Below are positions 1-5,651 of a stretch of DNA of 6,928 nt, in pieces. The notes under the pieces are model-generated. The model worked only from the letters and a program-made list of their open reading frames with translations. It did no database searches and was not told the DNA's origin. Both the position numbers and the translations under genes were made by a program. Each line of letters begins with the position of its first letter. Position 1 is the first letter of the stretch. Source of the stretch: Deltaproteobacteria bacterium (GTDB lineage: Bacteria; Desulfobacterota; Desulfarculia; Adiutricales; Adiutricaceae); contig JAIRNQ010000064.1 in the NCBI GenBank assembly GCA_031257955.1, positions 1-6,928 of the forward strand, read 5' to 3'.

Positions 1-525
1 GTTTTCCCAACCCCAGTCCTGGCCATAACCCCAGCGCTCAAGTTCCACCTCTGTAAATGGTGGGACTGTCCAAGCTCGCTTCCTTTCTTGCCCCGACCAC
101 CCAAGCGCTAATTCTGGGCATAACCCCAGCGCTCAAGTTCCGATACGTCCAACGGTAGAACCCTTTGCGCACAAGCTTCGCTTCCAAACTGGGTTTTCCC
201 AACCCCAGTCCTGGCCATAACCTCAGCGCTCAAGTTCCACCTCTGTAAATGGTGGGACTGTCCAAACTCGCTTCGTTTCTTGCCCCGGCCAACCAAACTC
301 AAATCCTGGGCATAACCCCAGCGCTCAAGTTCCACCTCTATAAATGGCGGGACTCTCCAAGCTGGTTTCGTTTCTTGCCCCGGCCACCCAAGCGAGAATT
401 CTGGGCATAATCCCAGCGCTTAAGTTCCGATACGTCCAACGATAGAACCCTTTGCGCTCAAGCTTCGCACCCAAACTGGGTTGTTCCAACCCCAGTCTTG
501 GGCATAACCTCAGCGTTCAAGTTCC
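1..525. repeat. Higher-order tandem array of two ~96-bp unit types
   Basis: Six copies of a 28-bp core (CTGGGCATAACCCCAGCGCT followed by CAAGTTCC, with small variations) end at positions 46, 141, 238, 333, 428 and 525. The DNA between cores is of two kinds. Type B units (47-141, 239-333, 334-428) are exactly 95 bp and contain 'acctctgtaaatggtggg'. Type C units (142-238, 429-525) are exactly 97 bp and contain 'gatacgtccaacggtagaac'. The order is C(partial)-B-C-B-B-C, so the array was cut by the window edge and probably continues leftwards. On the minus strand the core reads ELERWGYAQ in one frame. However, neither 95 nor 97 is a multiple of three, and some copies read TGA in place of TGG, so coding is unlikely. 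Copies differ at a few percent of positions. Confidence 0.93.
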
Positions 526-1039
526 GGCACGGATGGTGGCGGTTCCCGAAACAATCTGGCATGGCTCTTCTCCCGCCGGCGCGCTAAAGGCTTTATGGCG
601 AACCGATGGCCTTTGGTCAAGTCCTTGGCCAAGAGAGGGCCTTGGTTAACCGGTTGGCGGCCTATGGTCAGGAAGATATGGCTATGGTTTTTTTAGCCCA
701 GTATATTGGCACACCTCTCGCATCCAAGTCCGGGTATGGACATAAATGGGACTTTGTTAATCGCGGCTTCTCCCGGAATGCCGATTGGGCCTTGGTTTAG
801 CCGTATGAGTTTTCTCTCTTACGCTTCGCTGGATCTTGGGTTTAGCCTCCCTTACGGTTTTGTTGGGTTAACGTCGATAGGGCGCGGTCCATTACTTCCG
901 CAAAAACAGGCGTTTCTACATTCATCGGCGTGATCACTTCTCGGCCAATTACGCAAAATATTGAGCTATCTCGGCTACGCGCCGGACCCCAAACGATTCA
1001 TGGCTGGGCATGGTAGGGGAAACGTCAAGCGCTTCGCGA
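526..1039. other. Gene-free GC-rich stretch
   Basis: About 510 bp with no credible gene. The open frames on either strand are short, overlap each other, lack ribosome binding sites and resemble no family I know. The sequence is built of recurring short words such as 'ccttgg', 'ggcctttgg' and 'ggttta', in keeping with decayed DNA or old repeats. No RNA gene or convincing terminator was seen. Confidence 0.5.
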
Positions 1040-2416
1040 TTACGGCGACGGTCCTCGCGTCCGCCTAGAAGCGGCCAGCCCTATGCCGAGCCGACTAGGC
1101 AAAGTCGAAAAACCGAGCCCAAGCGTCGTCGAGGTGGCGTTTGGGGGCCGTCGGGAAGGTCGTTCCGTTATGGCGGCGGGGAAGTAACCAGCGTCGTTTG
1201 GCCGGATGGTGGAAGTTATGGGCCCCAGCCCGGGTTGAGCCTCACTCCCAGAAAGGCTTGGAAGCCAACCCAGACCAGTACCGCCTTCCTTCTGCCGCAT
1301 CAAGATCCCGGATGTTACGGCGATCGGGGTATCCTTGGCGGCTCTATGGCCACTGACCCAAATGGCCCCGGCCAGTTTGAGTTCTAGCCTCGGCCCGAGG
1401 TTCTGGCGACCCTCGGGCGTTGGCTTGGGGAAGTAGGGTTGGAGAGAGGTGGCGGACCTGGTTTTTGGGTAGGCCTCGATAAACGCCCCCAGGACGCGTT
1501 CTACGGGCTTTTGGACGTCCCTAGCGGTAAGGACACCGGCTGGAATCAAAAATGCCGTGGCGGGGCCTTGAGGCCCGTTTATGGCCATTTCTGGAAAGGG
1601 ATCTAACTCGGTCTCGGGTGGGGGTGACCCCCAGCCAAAAACTTTGGCCAGGGGCAAGGACGGCCCCCGCTCCAAAGATGCCAAATCAGGCCCCAAGTCA
1701 GGACCCAATTCAAGCCCATCGCTCGGCCGTGGCTCTGGAGTCGGTAACAGACCGTCCATAGGCGACGGGGCGGACACTCGCCGGAACCATTCCGGCCATG
1801 GACCAAACAGGCCCAGTCCAGCCGTGGTTATCGTCTTTAGCTTTTGGGTAACGGCGCGAGAGAGCTGACCGAAAAGCCGTCCCCCATTGACATCGGTGGA
1901 GACCGGTGGCGGAAAGGATGGAGCCGTTAAGGATTTCAGCCGTAGCGGGGTTTGGAGTTTCTCGTCTGGGCCGAAAAGATTGCTTGGGCCATGGCTTCCT
2001 TCAGCCCGGGTGCCGCCCGATGGGGCCAAAGCCAAAGCCGCTGAGGGGAATGGCAAAAGCCCAGCGTTATCGCCGCCCATGGTAAGGCATAGTCGCAATA
2101 CGGGCATTTCACCTTCCCCGGGCCAGTCATAACGCTCGGAGGAGGCTTTGGTCACCGACATTGAGGGAGAGCGTTCGCTGGGGTCGAAGTCCTGCCCGCC
2201 TTTGGGGAAGGGATTGGGGTTCGGGAGGGCCCGGGTCGTGGGAAGGTCGGTGCCGGAAAGATCCAAGTCGCGGGGGCTGTCGCCTTCCGAGAGGTCCTGG
2301 TTGACGGAACGGGTAGCGGCGGCCGGGCTAGCCTCCGAGGGTAAGGGAGTTGAGGCCATGGCGACCATGGCCAAAATAATCGTAGGGACAATCAGTGAAG
2401 TTTTGAATCTTTTCAA
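1040..2416 (-). CDS. Putative secreted Pro-rich protein of unknown function, 458 aa
   Basis: I do not recognise this protein. The frame stays open for 458 codons. It starts at TTG 2416, with GAGG six bases upstream. A GTG at 2428 would add four residues but lacks a spaced Shine-Dalgarno site, and the aligned leader of the next frame (GTG 2969) supports 2416. Residues 2-5 (KRFK) are basic, residues 8-21 (LIVPTIILAMVAMA) are hydrophobic, and S-E-A at 27-29 fits signal peptidase I cleavage. The product is therefore probably exported by Sec. The rest is rich in Pro, Gly, Ser and Leu, with a short internal repeat (LGPDLGPDL), at most one Cys, and no further membrane segment or catalytic motif that I can name. 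Low-complexity composition suggests a disordered or surface protein. The length of the frame and the signal peptide argue that it is real. An accidental frame in GC-rich DNA behind a functional leader remains possible. Confidence 0.6.
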   Translation of the reverse strand: MKRFKTSLIVPTIILAMVAMASTPLPSEASPAAATRSVNQDLSEGDSPRDLDLSGTDLPTTRALPNPNPFPKGGQDFDPSERSPSMSVTKASSERYDWPGEGEMPVLRLCLTMGGDNAGLLPFPSAALALAPSGGTRAEGSHGPSNLFGPDEKLQTPLRLKSLTAPSFPPPVSTDVNGGRLFGQLSRAVTQKLKTITTAGLGLFGPWPEWFRRVSAPSPMDGLLPTPEPRPSDGLELGPDLGPDLASLERGPSLPLAKVFGWGSPPPETELDPFPEMAINGPQGPATAFLIPAGVLTARDVQKPVERVLGAFIEAYPKTRSATSLQPYFPKPTPEGRQNLGPRLELKLAGAIWVSGHRAAKDTPIAVTSGILMRQKEGGTGLGWLPSLSGSEAQPGLGPITSTIRPNDAGYFPAAITERPSRRPPNATSTTLGLGFSTLPSRLGIGLAASRRTRGPSP

Positions 2417-2476
2417 AGCGTACCTCACATAGGCTAAAAGCCGGTCTAAAATTACTACAATAAAAATCTAAAGTTA
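2417..2476 (-). promoter_or_regulatory. Leader of the 458-aa gene, shared with the next frame
   Basis: On the minus strand, 2476-2457 reads TAACTTTAGATTTTTATTGT. It is followed after about 30 bases by GAGGTACGC and the TTG start. The same two blocks occur before the GTG at 2969. The Shine-Dalgarno block GAGG (2426-2423) has six bases to the start. TATTGT at the end of the AT-rich element could serve as a -10 box, but no good -35 hexamer is conserved between the two copies, so the promoter call itself is tentative. Confidence 0.5.
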
Positions 2477-2591
2477 GCGCAAAAATGAATTGGTTAAAGA
2501 TATCCTCATTCCCTTGGCGAAGCGTTGACCAAAGGGACGGGTCCGACTTAGCGTTAAGCAACGCTAAGAGCCTAAAAAGGCGCGTTAGGGG

Positions 2592-2969
2592 TTATTTGAC
2601 GCTACCCTGGGGCCGCCGGGTAACCCTTGGGGCTTTTAGCCAAACCGCCAAAGAACCGGGGCCTTTGGGCATGAGTTTAAACGGACGCCGGTGGCCTGGG
2701 TGGGAAATTGGGGTCCGGGTTAGGGAACCCGGTCGAGGGCAGGACTGGCCTAGCCGGCCTGAGACTGGCCGGCCTGGGACTTCCCCGGTCAGGTGGATTT
2801 CCCGGGTCGGGGCGAATTGGGCGCTGGAGGAAGGTCCAAGGGGGGCGGCGTTAGCCAGCTGGCCGAAACTAGCCAACGGATCGGCTTTAGCCAGTATGAC
2901 GAAACCAGCCAGCGGGGTGGGTTCAGGGAAATTGGCCTGGGCAATCTGGGAGGGATGGATCTCTTTCAC
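2592..2969 (-). CDS. Doubtful small protein, 125 aa, unknown
   Basis: I do not recognise this frame. The start is GTG 2969, six bases after GAGG, in a leader copied from or to the 458-aa gene. The predicted protein begins MKEIHPSQIAQ and has no signal peptide, unlike its leader-sharing neighbour. Residues around 17-41 contain a 12-residue repeat (TPLAGFVILAKA, then DPLASFGQLANA) that follows a 36-bp DNA repeat. The remainder is rich in Pro, Arg and Gly with no known domain. Other frames over the same DNA are also open, so coding is not certain. It may be a real fast-evolving small protein, or unrelated GC-rich DNA that came to lie behind a duplicated leader. Confidence 0.3.
   Translation of the reverse strand: MKEIHPSQIAQANFPEPTPLAGFVILAKADPLASFGQLANAAPLGPSSSAQFAPTREIHLTGEVPGRPVSGRLGQSCPRPGSLTRTPISHPGHRRPFKLMPKGPGSLAVWLKAPRVTRRPQGSVK
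2850..2921. repeat. 36-bp imperfect tandem repeat, two copies
   Basis: Copies at 2850-2885 and 2886-2921 share 'ttagccag', then 'gaaac' and 'agcca' at matching offsets. The period is a multiple of three, so every frame shows a 12-residue repeat. In the minus-strand frame this is xPLAxFxxLAxA. Confidence 0.6.
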
Positions 2970-3020
2970 GGCGTACCTCTCTGTCAGTGGACAGAAAAAC
3001 ACAATAAAAATCTGAAGTTA
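2970..3020 (-). promoter_or_regulatory. Second copy of the shared leader
   Basis: The minus strand 3020-3001 reads TAACTTCAGATTTTTATTGT, one base different from 2476-2457. GAGGTACGC (2979-2971) is identical to the block before the 458-aa gene. The distance between the AT-rich element and GAGG is about nine bases shorter here, and the DNA between them is not conserved, so two separate sites are held: an upstream element and a ribosome binding site. Confidence 0.5.
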
Positions 3021-3768
3021 ATGCTACAAAAATCAAAATGAAACAAGCCCCTTCCCCTGGCGGCCATTCGTTCTCAAGGGATGGGGTTAGTAACGGGTCA
3101 AGCCCCGCACGGGCCAAAACGAAACGGAATATTTTTTTTGATAATCGGGCGCGCCCAGCGGGCTCTTGGGAATTGTCCAAAGCGGAGGGAACTCGAACCT
3201 TTGGGCCTTTCGGGCCAAACGGGGTAACCCCGGGGTTCGCGGCTGGGAGCGGTGGGCCACTTGGGTTGGCCACCGAAAATTTCCTTGGCTGGGGTTCCGG
3301 CACCGGATCAAAACCGGAAATGGAACCGGGATAATTATTGCCGCACGCTTTTCATCATTGGCTCTTACACTAAGCGCCATCCGGTGTTTAAACACCGGTT
3401 CATTGAACTATACGCATAAAAGATGATTTGTCAAGAGGTAAAAAAGAAAAAAAATGCGAATTAAGCCAGCAAATCAGTAAAATGCGTTTTAACCTAAGAA
3501 TTTTGTTACTGAAAAAAAGTATTCGGGTTAAAATTTGGATATAGTCAAAGTCTATTAGATAGCGATCTGTTTTGCTTAGAAATGAATATTGTCCGAACGG
3601 CTCAAGTGAGCGGGAAAGGAATTGACGAACAAAAACTATGGGATTCGGTTGGGACTCCGGGAGAGGGTGAGGCGTGACGGGTTTTATCGGCGTTATTATG
3701 GGCTTGGGGAGACAGCTGGCGGAAATGCTTGGGTTGGCCGCTTGGGTGGCCTGGGACTGTAAGGCCAC
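3021..3768. other. Gene-free stretch with an AT-rich core
   Basis: About 750 bp without a defensible gene. The left half is GC-rich with small inverted repeats (for example GGGGTAACCCC near 3219 and GGGCGCGCCC near 3148). The right half, 3420-3600, is strongly AT-rich with runs of A and T, and resembles a promoter region, but I found no promoter with both boxes well placed. A minus-strand frame runs from 3954 to 3400, but it lies in a different frame from the 117-aa gene and starts inside the 93-bp repeats, so I do not call it. Confidence 0.45.
3381..3398. promoter_or_regulatory. Perfect 18-bp palindrome, possible operator
   Basis: CCGGTGTTTAAACACCGG is a perfect dyad with no central loop, at the border between GC-rich DNA and the AT-rich stretch. 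A dyad of this form fits a site for a dimeric regulator better than a terminator, since no T-run follows on either strand. No gene start lies close by, so its target is unclear. Confidence 0.4.
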
Positions 3769-4018
3769 GGCTTTGGGTGGCCTGGGGGATTGGTCGGGAA
3801 CGCTTAGGCGGAGGTTCGGCGAGGGAGGCGGCTTAGACGTAGCCGGGGGCCAGAAGTCCAAGGCTTTGGGTGGCCTGGGGGATTGGTCGGGAACGTTTAG
3901 GCGGAGGTTCGTAGAGGGAGGCGGCTTAGACGTAGCGGGGGGCCAGAAGGCCAAGGCCTTGGACGGCGTGGGGGGATTGGTTGCGACCTTCGGGCGGAAG
4001 TTCGGCGATGGCCTGGGC
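3769..4018 (-). repeat. Tandem 93-bp cassettes of the 3' end of the 117-aa gene
   Basis: The unit has a period of 93 bp. Copies 3769-3861 and 3862-3954 are nearly identical, and a diverged third copy continues from 3955 into the coding sequence of the 117-aa gene. Phased by stop codons on the minus strand, 4018-3926 encodes the last 30 residues of the gene. Next, 3925-3833 is a complete cassette encoding 30 residues (AASLYEPPPKRSRP, then IPQATQSLGLLAPGYV) and a TAA. Finally, 3832-3769 is a partial third cassette (AASLAEPPPKRSRPIPQATQ). About half of the residues match between the gene's own end and the second cassette, and the last nine are almost the same. Confidence 0.85.
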
Positions 4019-4279
4019 GGTGATTTGGGTCAGGGCTTTGGCCGACTGTAAGTTCAGGCGGCCATCGGCCACGGCGGCTTGGGCCTTCTGGGTTTTCTGC
4101 CCCTCGTTGGCCTGGCGCTTTTTGGCCTTGCCCCCGGATACGTCCACCTTATCCTGGGCGCCGCCCTTGGTCTCCTCGGGGGTGTCCTTGGCCGGGTTCC
4201 TGGGCCGGTACTCGGGGCGGGGATAGATGGGCCCCATCCGACCCAGGGTGTTGTAATTGTTTCCGGAATCAATCTGCAT
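3926..4279 (-). CDS. Small conserved-looking protein, 117 aa, possibly flagellum-associated
   Basis: Start ATG 4279 has GGAAG five bases upstream. The protein is hydrophilic, without signal peptide or membrane segment, so cytoplasmic. Residues 1-30 are Pro/Arg-rich (MQIDSGNNYNTLGRMGP onward). At 43-53 lies DKVDVSGGKAK, reminiscent of the D-x-V-x-[IV]-S motif near the N-terminus of FlgM-like anti-sigma factors. Residues 75-93 (LNLQSAKALTQITAQAIAE) look helical. It ends APRYV. It probably shares a transcript with the 164-aa gene, whose stop is 104 bp upstream. A flagellar link rests on style only: no FlgM sigma-binding helix pair is obvious and no other flagellar gene is present. The last 30 codons belong to a tandem cassette series that continues behind the stop codon. 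Confidence 0.65.
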   Translation of the reverse strand: MQIDSGNNYNTLGRMGPIYPRPEYRPRNPAKDTPEETKGGAQDKVDVSGGKAKKRQANEGQKTQKAQAAVADGRLNLQSAKALTQITAQAIAELPPEGRNQSPHAVQGLGLLAPRYV

Positions 4280-4313
4280 GGTCGCTTCCCAAGAGGCGGC
4301 CCGCGGCCGGTGG

Positions 4314-4390
4314 CCTTAGACGCCAGTGGCAAAACGCGGGCGGTGGACCTTAGACGCCAGTGGTAAAACGCGGGCGGTGGACCTTAGACG
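4314..4390. repeat. 34-bp tandem repeat between the two small genes
   Basis: Two full units start at 4314 and 4348 (ccttagacgccagtggcaaa, then acgcgggcggtgga) and a partial third begins at 4382 inside the stop region of the 164-aa gene. On the minus strand every unit begins with GTCTAAGG, the same bases that carry the gene's TAA. The units are nearly identical, which suggests a recent slippage duplication starting at the gene's 3' end. Confidence 0.85.
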
Positions 4391-4878
4391 TAGTCGCCCC
4401 TCTTGAACTTCAAGGCTTCCACGGCCGCCAAGGCCGCGGTTTCGTCGGTCAGGGGTTTAATGGGATCGTCAATCGAAAGGCCGCCGGCGAGTTGGTCCAG
4501 CCTAGTGGCCCCGCGGTCAAGGTTGTCGACCAAGGGCGCGATGTCCTTGAGGTTGACCCCGGGATCGCCCAAAGCCTCCATATACTTTTCCAGGATCTCC
4601 AAGACCCCGTCGATTTCGTCCTCAACGCCGGGCAGCTGCCCAACTGAGGCCGTCGCGGTGGCCTGTTCGGTCTGGATCTTGCCCAACAACGAATTGGCCC
4701 AAAGGGCGGCGCTGCCCTCGTGCAGCCCGGCCGGTACGGGATTAAGCTCCTTGGGCACGGTCCCGCCCTTAAGGAGGGAGTCAAAATCCCCTACCTGGTT
4801 TTGCTTGGTCTCGCGGCCGATTTCTTGCTGCTGGGGCCTCAAAAATACGCTGTCGAGAATTTTTTGGTCGATTTTCAT
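4384..4878 (-). CDS. Small acidic cytoplasmic protein, 164 aa, possibly flagellum-associated
   Basis: Start ATG 4878 has GGAG (4888-4885) six bases upstream. A longer frame from TTG 4890 would begin inside that ribosome binding site and is rejected. The protein has no signal peptide, membrane segment or Cys. It begins MKIDQKILDSVFLRPQQQ. It has a Gly/Pro-containing linker around 30-55, and a probable helical region at 83-131 (VEDEIDGVLEILEKYMEAL, then LKDIAPLVDNLDRGATRLDQL). It closes with ALKFKRGDYV. From memory, small deltaproteobacterial proteins ending in [EK]FKxxRGDY and encoded near flagellar genes look like this, but I cannot name the family and the assignment is weak. It is first in a minus-strand pair with the 117-aa gene, and its terminal codons TAC GTC TAA are the same as in that gene. 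Confidence 0.75.
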   Translation of the reverse strand: MKIDQKILDSVFLRPQQQEIGRETKQNQVGDFDSLLKGGTVPKELNPVPAGLHEGSAALWANSLLGKIQTEQATATASVGQLPGVEDEIDGVLEILEKYMEALGDPGVNLKDIAPLVDNLDRGATRLDQLAGGLSIDDPIKPLTDETAALAAVEALKFKRGDYV

Positions 4879-4937
4879 GGGTAACTCCAAGGGCCTGATA
4901 CCCTTTTGGCCTTAACTGGCTTGGTCTTGGCGGGGGT

Positions 4938-4955
4938 GGCCGCTCTTAGGCGGCC
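4938..4955. other. GC-rich hairpin in the leader of the 164-aa gene
   Basis: GGCCGC and GCGGCC flank a six-base loop (tcttag). It lies about 60 bases upstream of ATG 4878, in what would be the untranslated leader of the minus-strand pair. There is no T-run, so it is not a standard terminator. It may be chance in GC-rich DNA. Confidence 0.25.
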
Positions 4956-5044
4956 CCAATCGGTACGGCCAAAACAGCGATTGCTAGAGCCCGGATGGGC
5001 AAATTTAGCCGGTTTATCCCGTCGCCAGAGTATCAAGCAATAAA

Positions 5045-5232
5045 GGTGCCAAGTTATGGAGCTGAGTCAGCTCCCGGATCCCAGCGGTGGGGATGGGAGA
5101 AGCCCCAGCGGGTGGCCCAGGGCGGCCCCAAAGCCGGAGGTGCCAAGTTATGGAGCTGAGTCAGCTCCCGGATCCCAGCGGTGGGGATGGGTGAAGCCCC
5201 AGCGGGTAGCCCAGGGGGGCCCAAAGCCGAAG
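5045..5232. repeat. Two-copy 94-bp tandem repeat with a dyad
   Basis: Copies start at 5045 and 5139 and are nearly identical. Differences cluster near the end, where the second copy is about one base shorter. Each copy holds GGAGCTGAGTCAGCTCC, an inverted repeat with 8-bp arms, which overlaps an ATG GAG CTG. Since 94 is not a multiple of three, the two copies are read in different frames. The repeat lies just beyond the 3' end of the tRNA gene, a common place for rearrangements. Confidence 0.9.
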
Positions 5233-5241
5233 GAAACGCCT

Positions 5242-5322
5242 ATGGGCAAGAAAAAACCCCGCCGGGCCATGGACGACCGGGCGAGGCGAAAATCTTTGGC
5301 TAGCTGTCTTAAGGCGCGATAA
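5242..5322 (+). CDS. Possible 26-aa basic peptide
   Basis: ATG 5242 follows AAGGA at good spacing. The peptide has ten Lys/Arg residues (begins MGKKKPRRAMDDRARRK) and one Cys, with stop TAA at 5320. The frame is open back to ATG 5056 through both 94-bp repeats, giving an 88-aa alternative, but a frame crossing copies read in different phases is unlikely to be maintained. I know no such family. It may be a small real gene, or the tail of a lost one. It converges on the tRNA gene, with only two bases between its stop and the tRNA's encoded CCA. Confidence 0.3.
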   Translation: MGKKKPRRAMDDRARRKSLASCLKAR

Positions 5323-5324
5323 AA

Positions 5325-5401
5325 TGGTCGGGACAACTGGATTTGAACCAGCGGCCCCTGCGTCCCGAACGCAGTGCTCTACCAGGCTGAGCTATGTCCC
5401 G
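5325..5401 (-). tRNA. tRNA-Pro(CGG)
   Basis: Read on the minus strand, the acceptor CGGGACA (5401-5395) pairs with TGTCCCG (5335-5329). The discriminator A (5328) and CCA (5327-5325) are encoded. The D arm contains AGCTCAGCCTGGTAGAGC. The anticodon stem CTGCG/CGCAG encloses the loop TTCGGGA with anticodon CGG (5367-5365), reading proline codon CCG. The T arm is GCTGG-TTCAAAT-CCAGT with one G-U pair. All stems are intact, so the gene should be functional. It has its own sigma-70-like promoter upstream. Confidence 0.97.
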
Positions 5402-5412
5402 ACGCGCCTTGG

Positions 5413-5431
5413 GGGACCGATGGTCGGTCCC
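5413..5431. other. Hairpin in the leader of the tRNA-Pro transcript
   Basis: GGGACCGA and TCGGTCCC form a perfect 8-bp stem around a three-base loop. It lies between the promoter and the mature 5' end of tRNA-Pro, so it would sit at the start of the precursor transcript, where RNase P removes it. Read on the plus strand it is followed by only a weak T-rich run and could also stop transcripts coming from 5242-5322. Confidence 0.5.
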
Positions 5432-5439
5432 AAACGATT

Positions 5440-5468
5440 ATTTTAGCTTATCGCCGATTATTATTCAA
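5440..5468 (-). promoter_or_regulatory. Sigma-70-type promoter of tRNA-Pro
   Basis: On the minus strand TTGAAT (5468-5463) and TAAAAT (5445-5440) are separated by 17 bp, four and five matches to the -35 and -10 consensus. Transcription would begin near 5433, just before the leader hairpin and some 30 bases ahead of the tRNA. Confidence 0.7.
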
Positions 5469-5651
5469 TGGAAAAAATTCAGGCCTTCAAGCCGGCCCGG
5501 CTAGTCGATTATGGAGATGAGCCCATACTTTGTCTGTTATTATTGGGATCTTTTGCCGCAATGGCTCTTGTGAAGCTATTTATACCGTAGATCGGTAATG
5601 GTAACGGCGGAACGAACGAATACATCATGGCGTTATTGGCGAGGGTTATGA

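Noticed and set aside
1..525. CRISPR-like array (28-bp repeats with ~68-bp spacing)
   Set aside because: The intervening sequences are not unique: only two kinds recur, they are too long for spacers, and no cas gene is present.
1010..2432. Plus-strand frames opposite the 458-aa gene
   Set aside because: They are short shadows without ribosome binding sites in a region where the minus strand has one long frame with a signal peptide.
2485..3041. Plus-strand frames of 176 and 82 aa opposite the 125-aa frame
   Set aside because: They have no ribosome binding site or recognisable domain, and the 36-bp repeat makes all frames look repetitive. They remain weak rivals because the minus-strand frame is itself doubtful.
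2923..3303. Minus-strand 126-aa frame with the segment FILIFVALTSDFYC
   Set aside because: The hydrophobic segment is a translation of the AT-rich leader element, which reads similarly (FIFALTLDFYC) in front of the 458-aa gene. This is conserved DNA, not a membrane protein.
3674..4051. Plus-strand Gly-rich 125-aa frame with a 31-residue repeat
   Set aside because: It starts at a poorly spaced GTG and owes its openness to the 93-bp in-frame repeats. It overlaps antisense the 117-aa gene, which has a good start and is the source of the repeats.
5413..5431. Rho-independent terminator on the plus strand
   Set aside because: The stem is good but the following bases (aaacgattatttta) lack a clean T-run. 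Its place between the tRNA promoter and the tRNA suits a leader hairpin better.
5562..5577. Sigma-54 promoter upstream of tssB
   Set aside because: GG and GC are spaced ten bases apart as in -24/-12 sites, and such promoters are known for secretion genes, but the TT before GC and most of the -24 box are missing.
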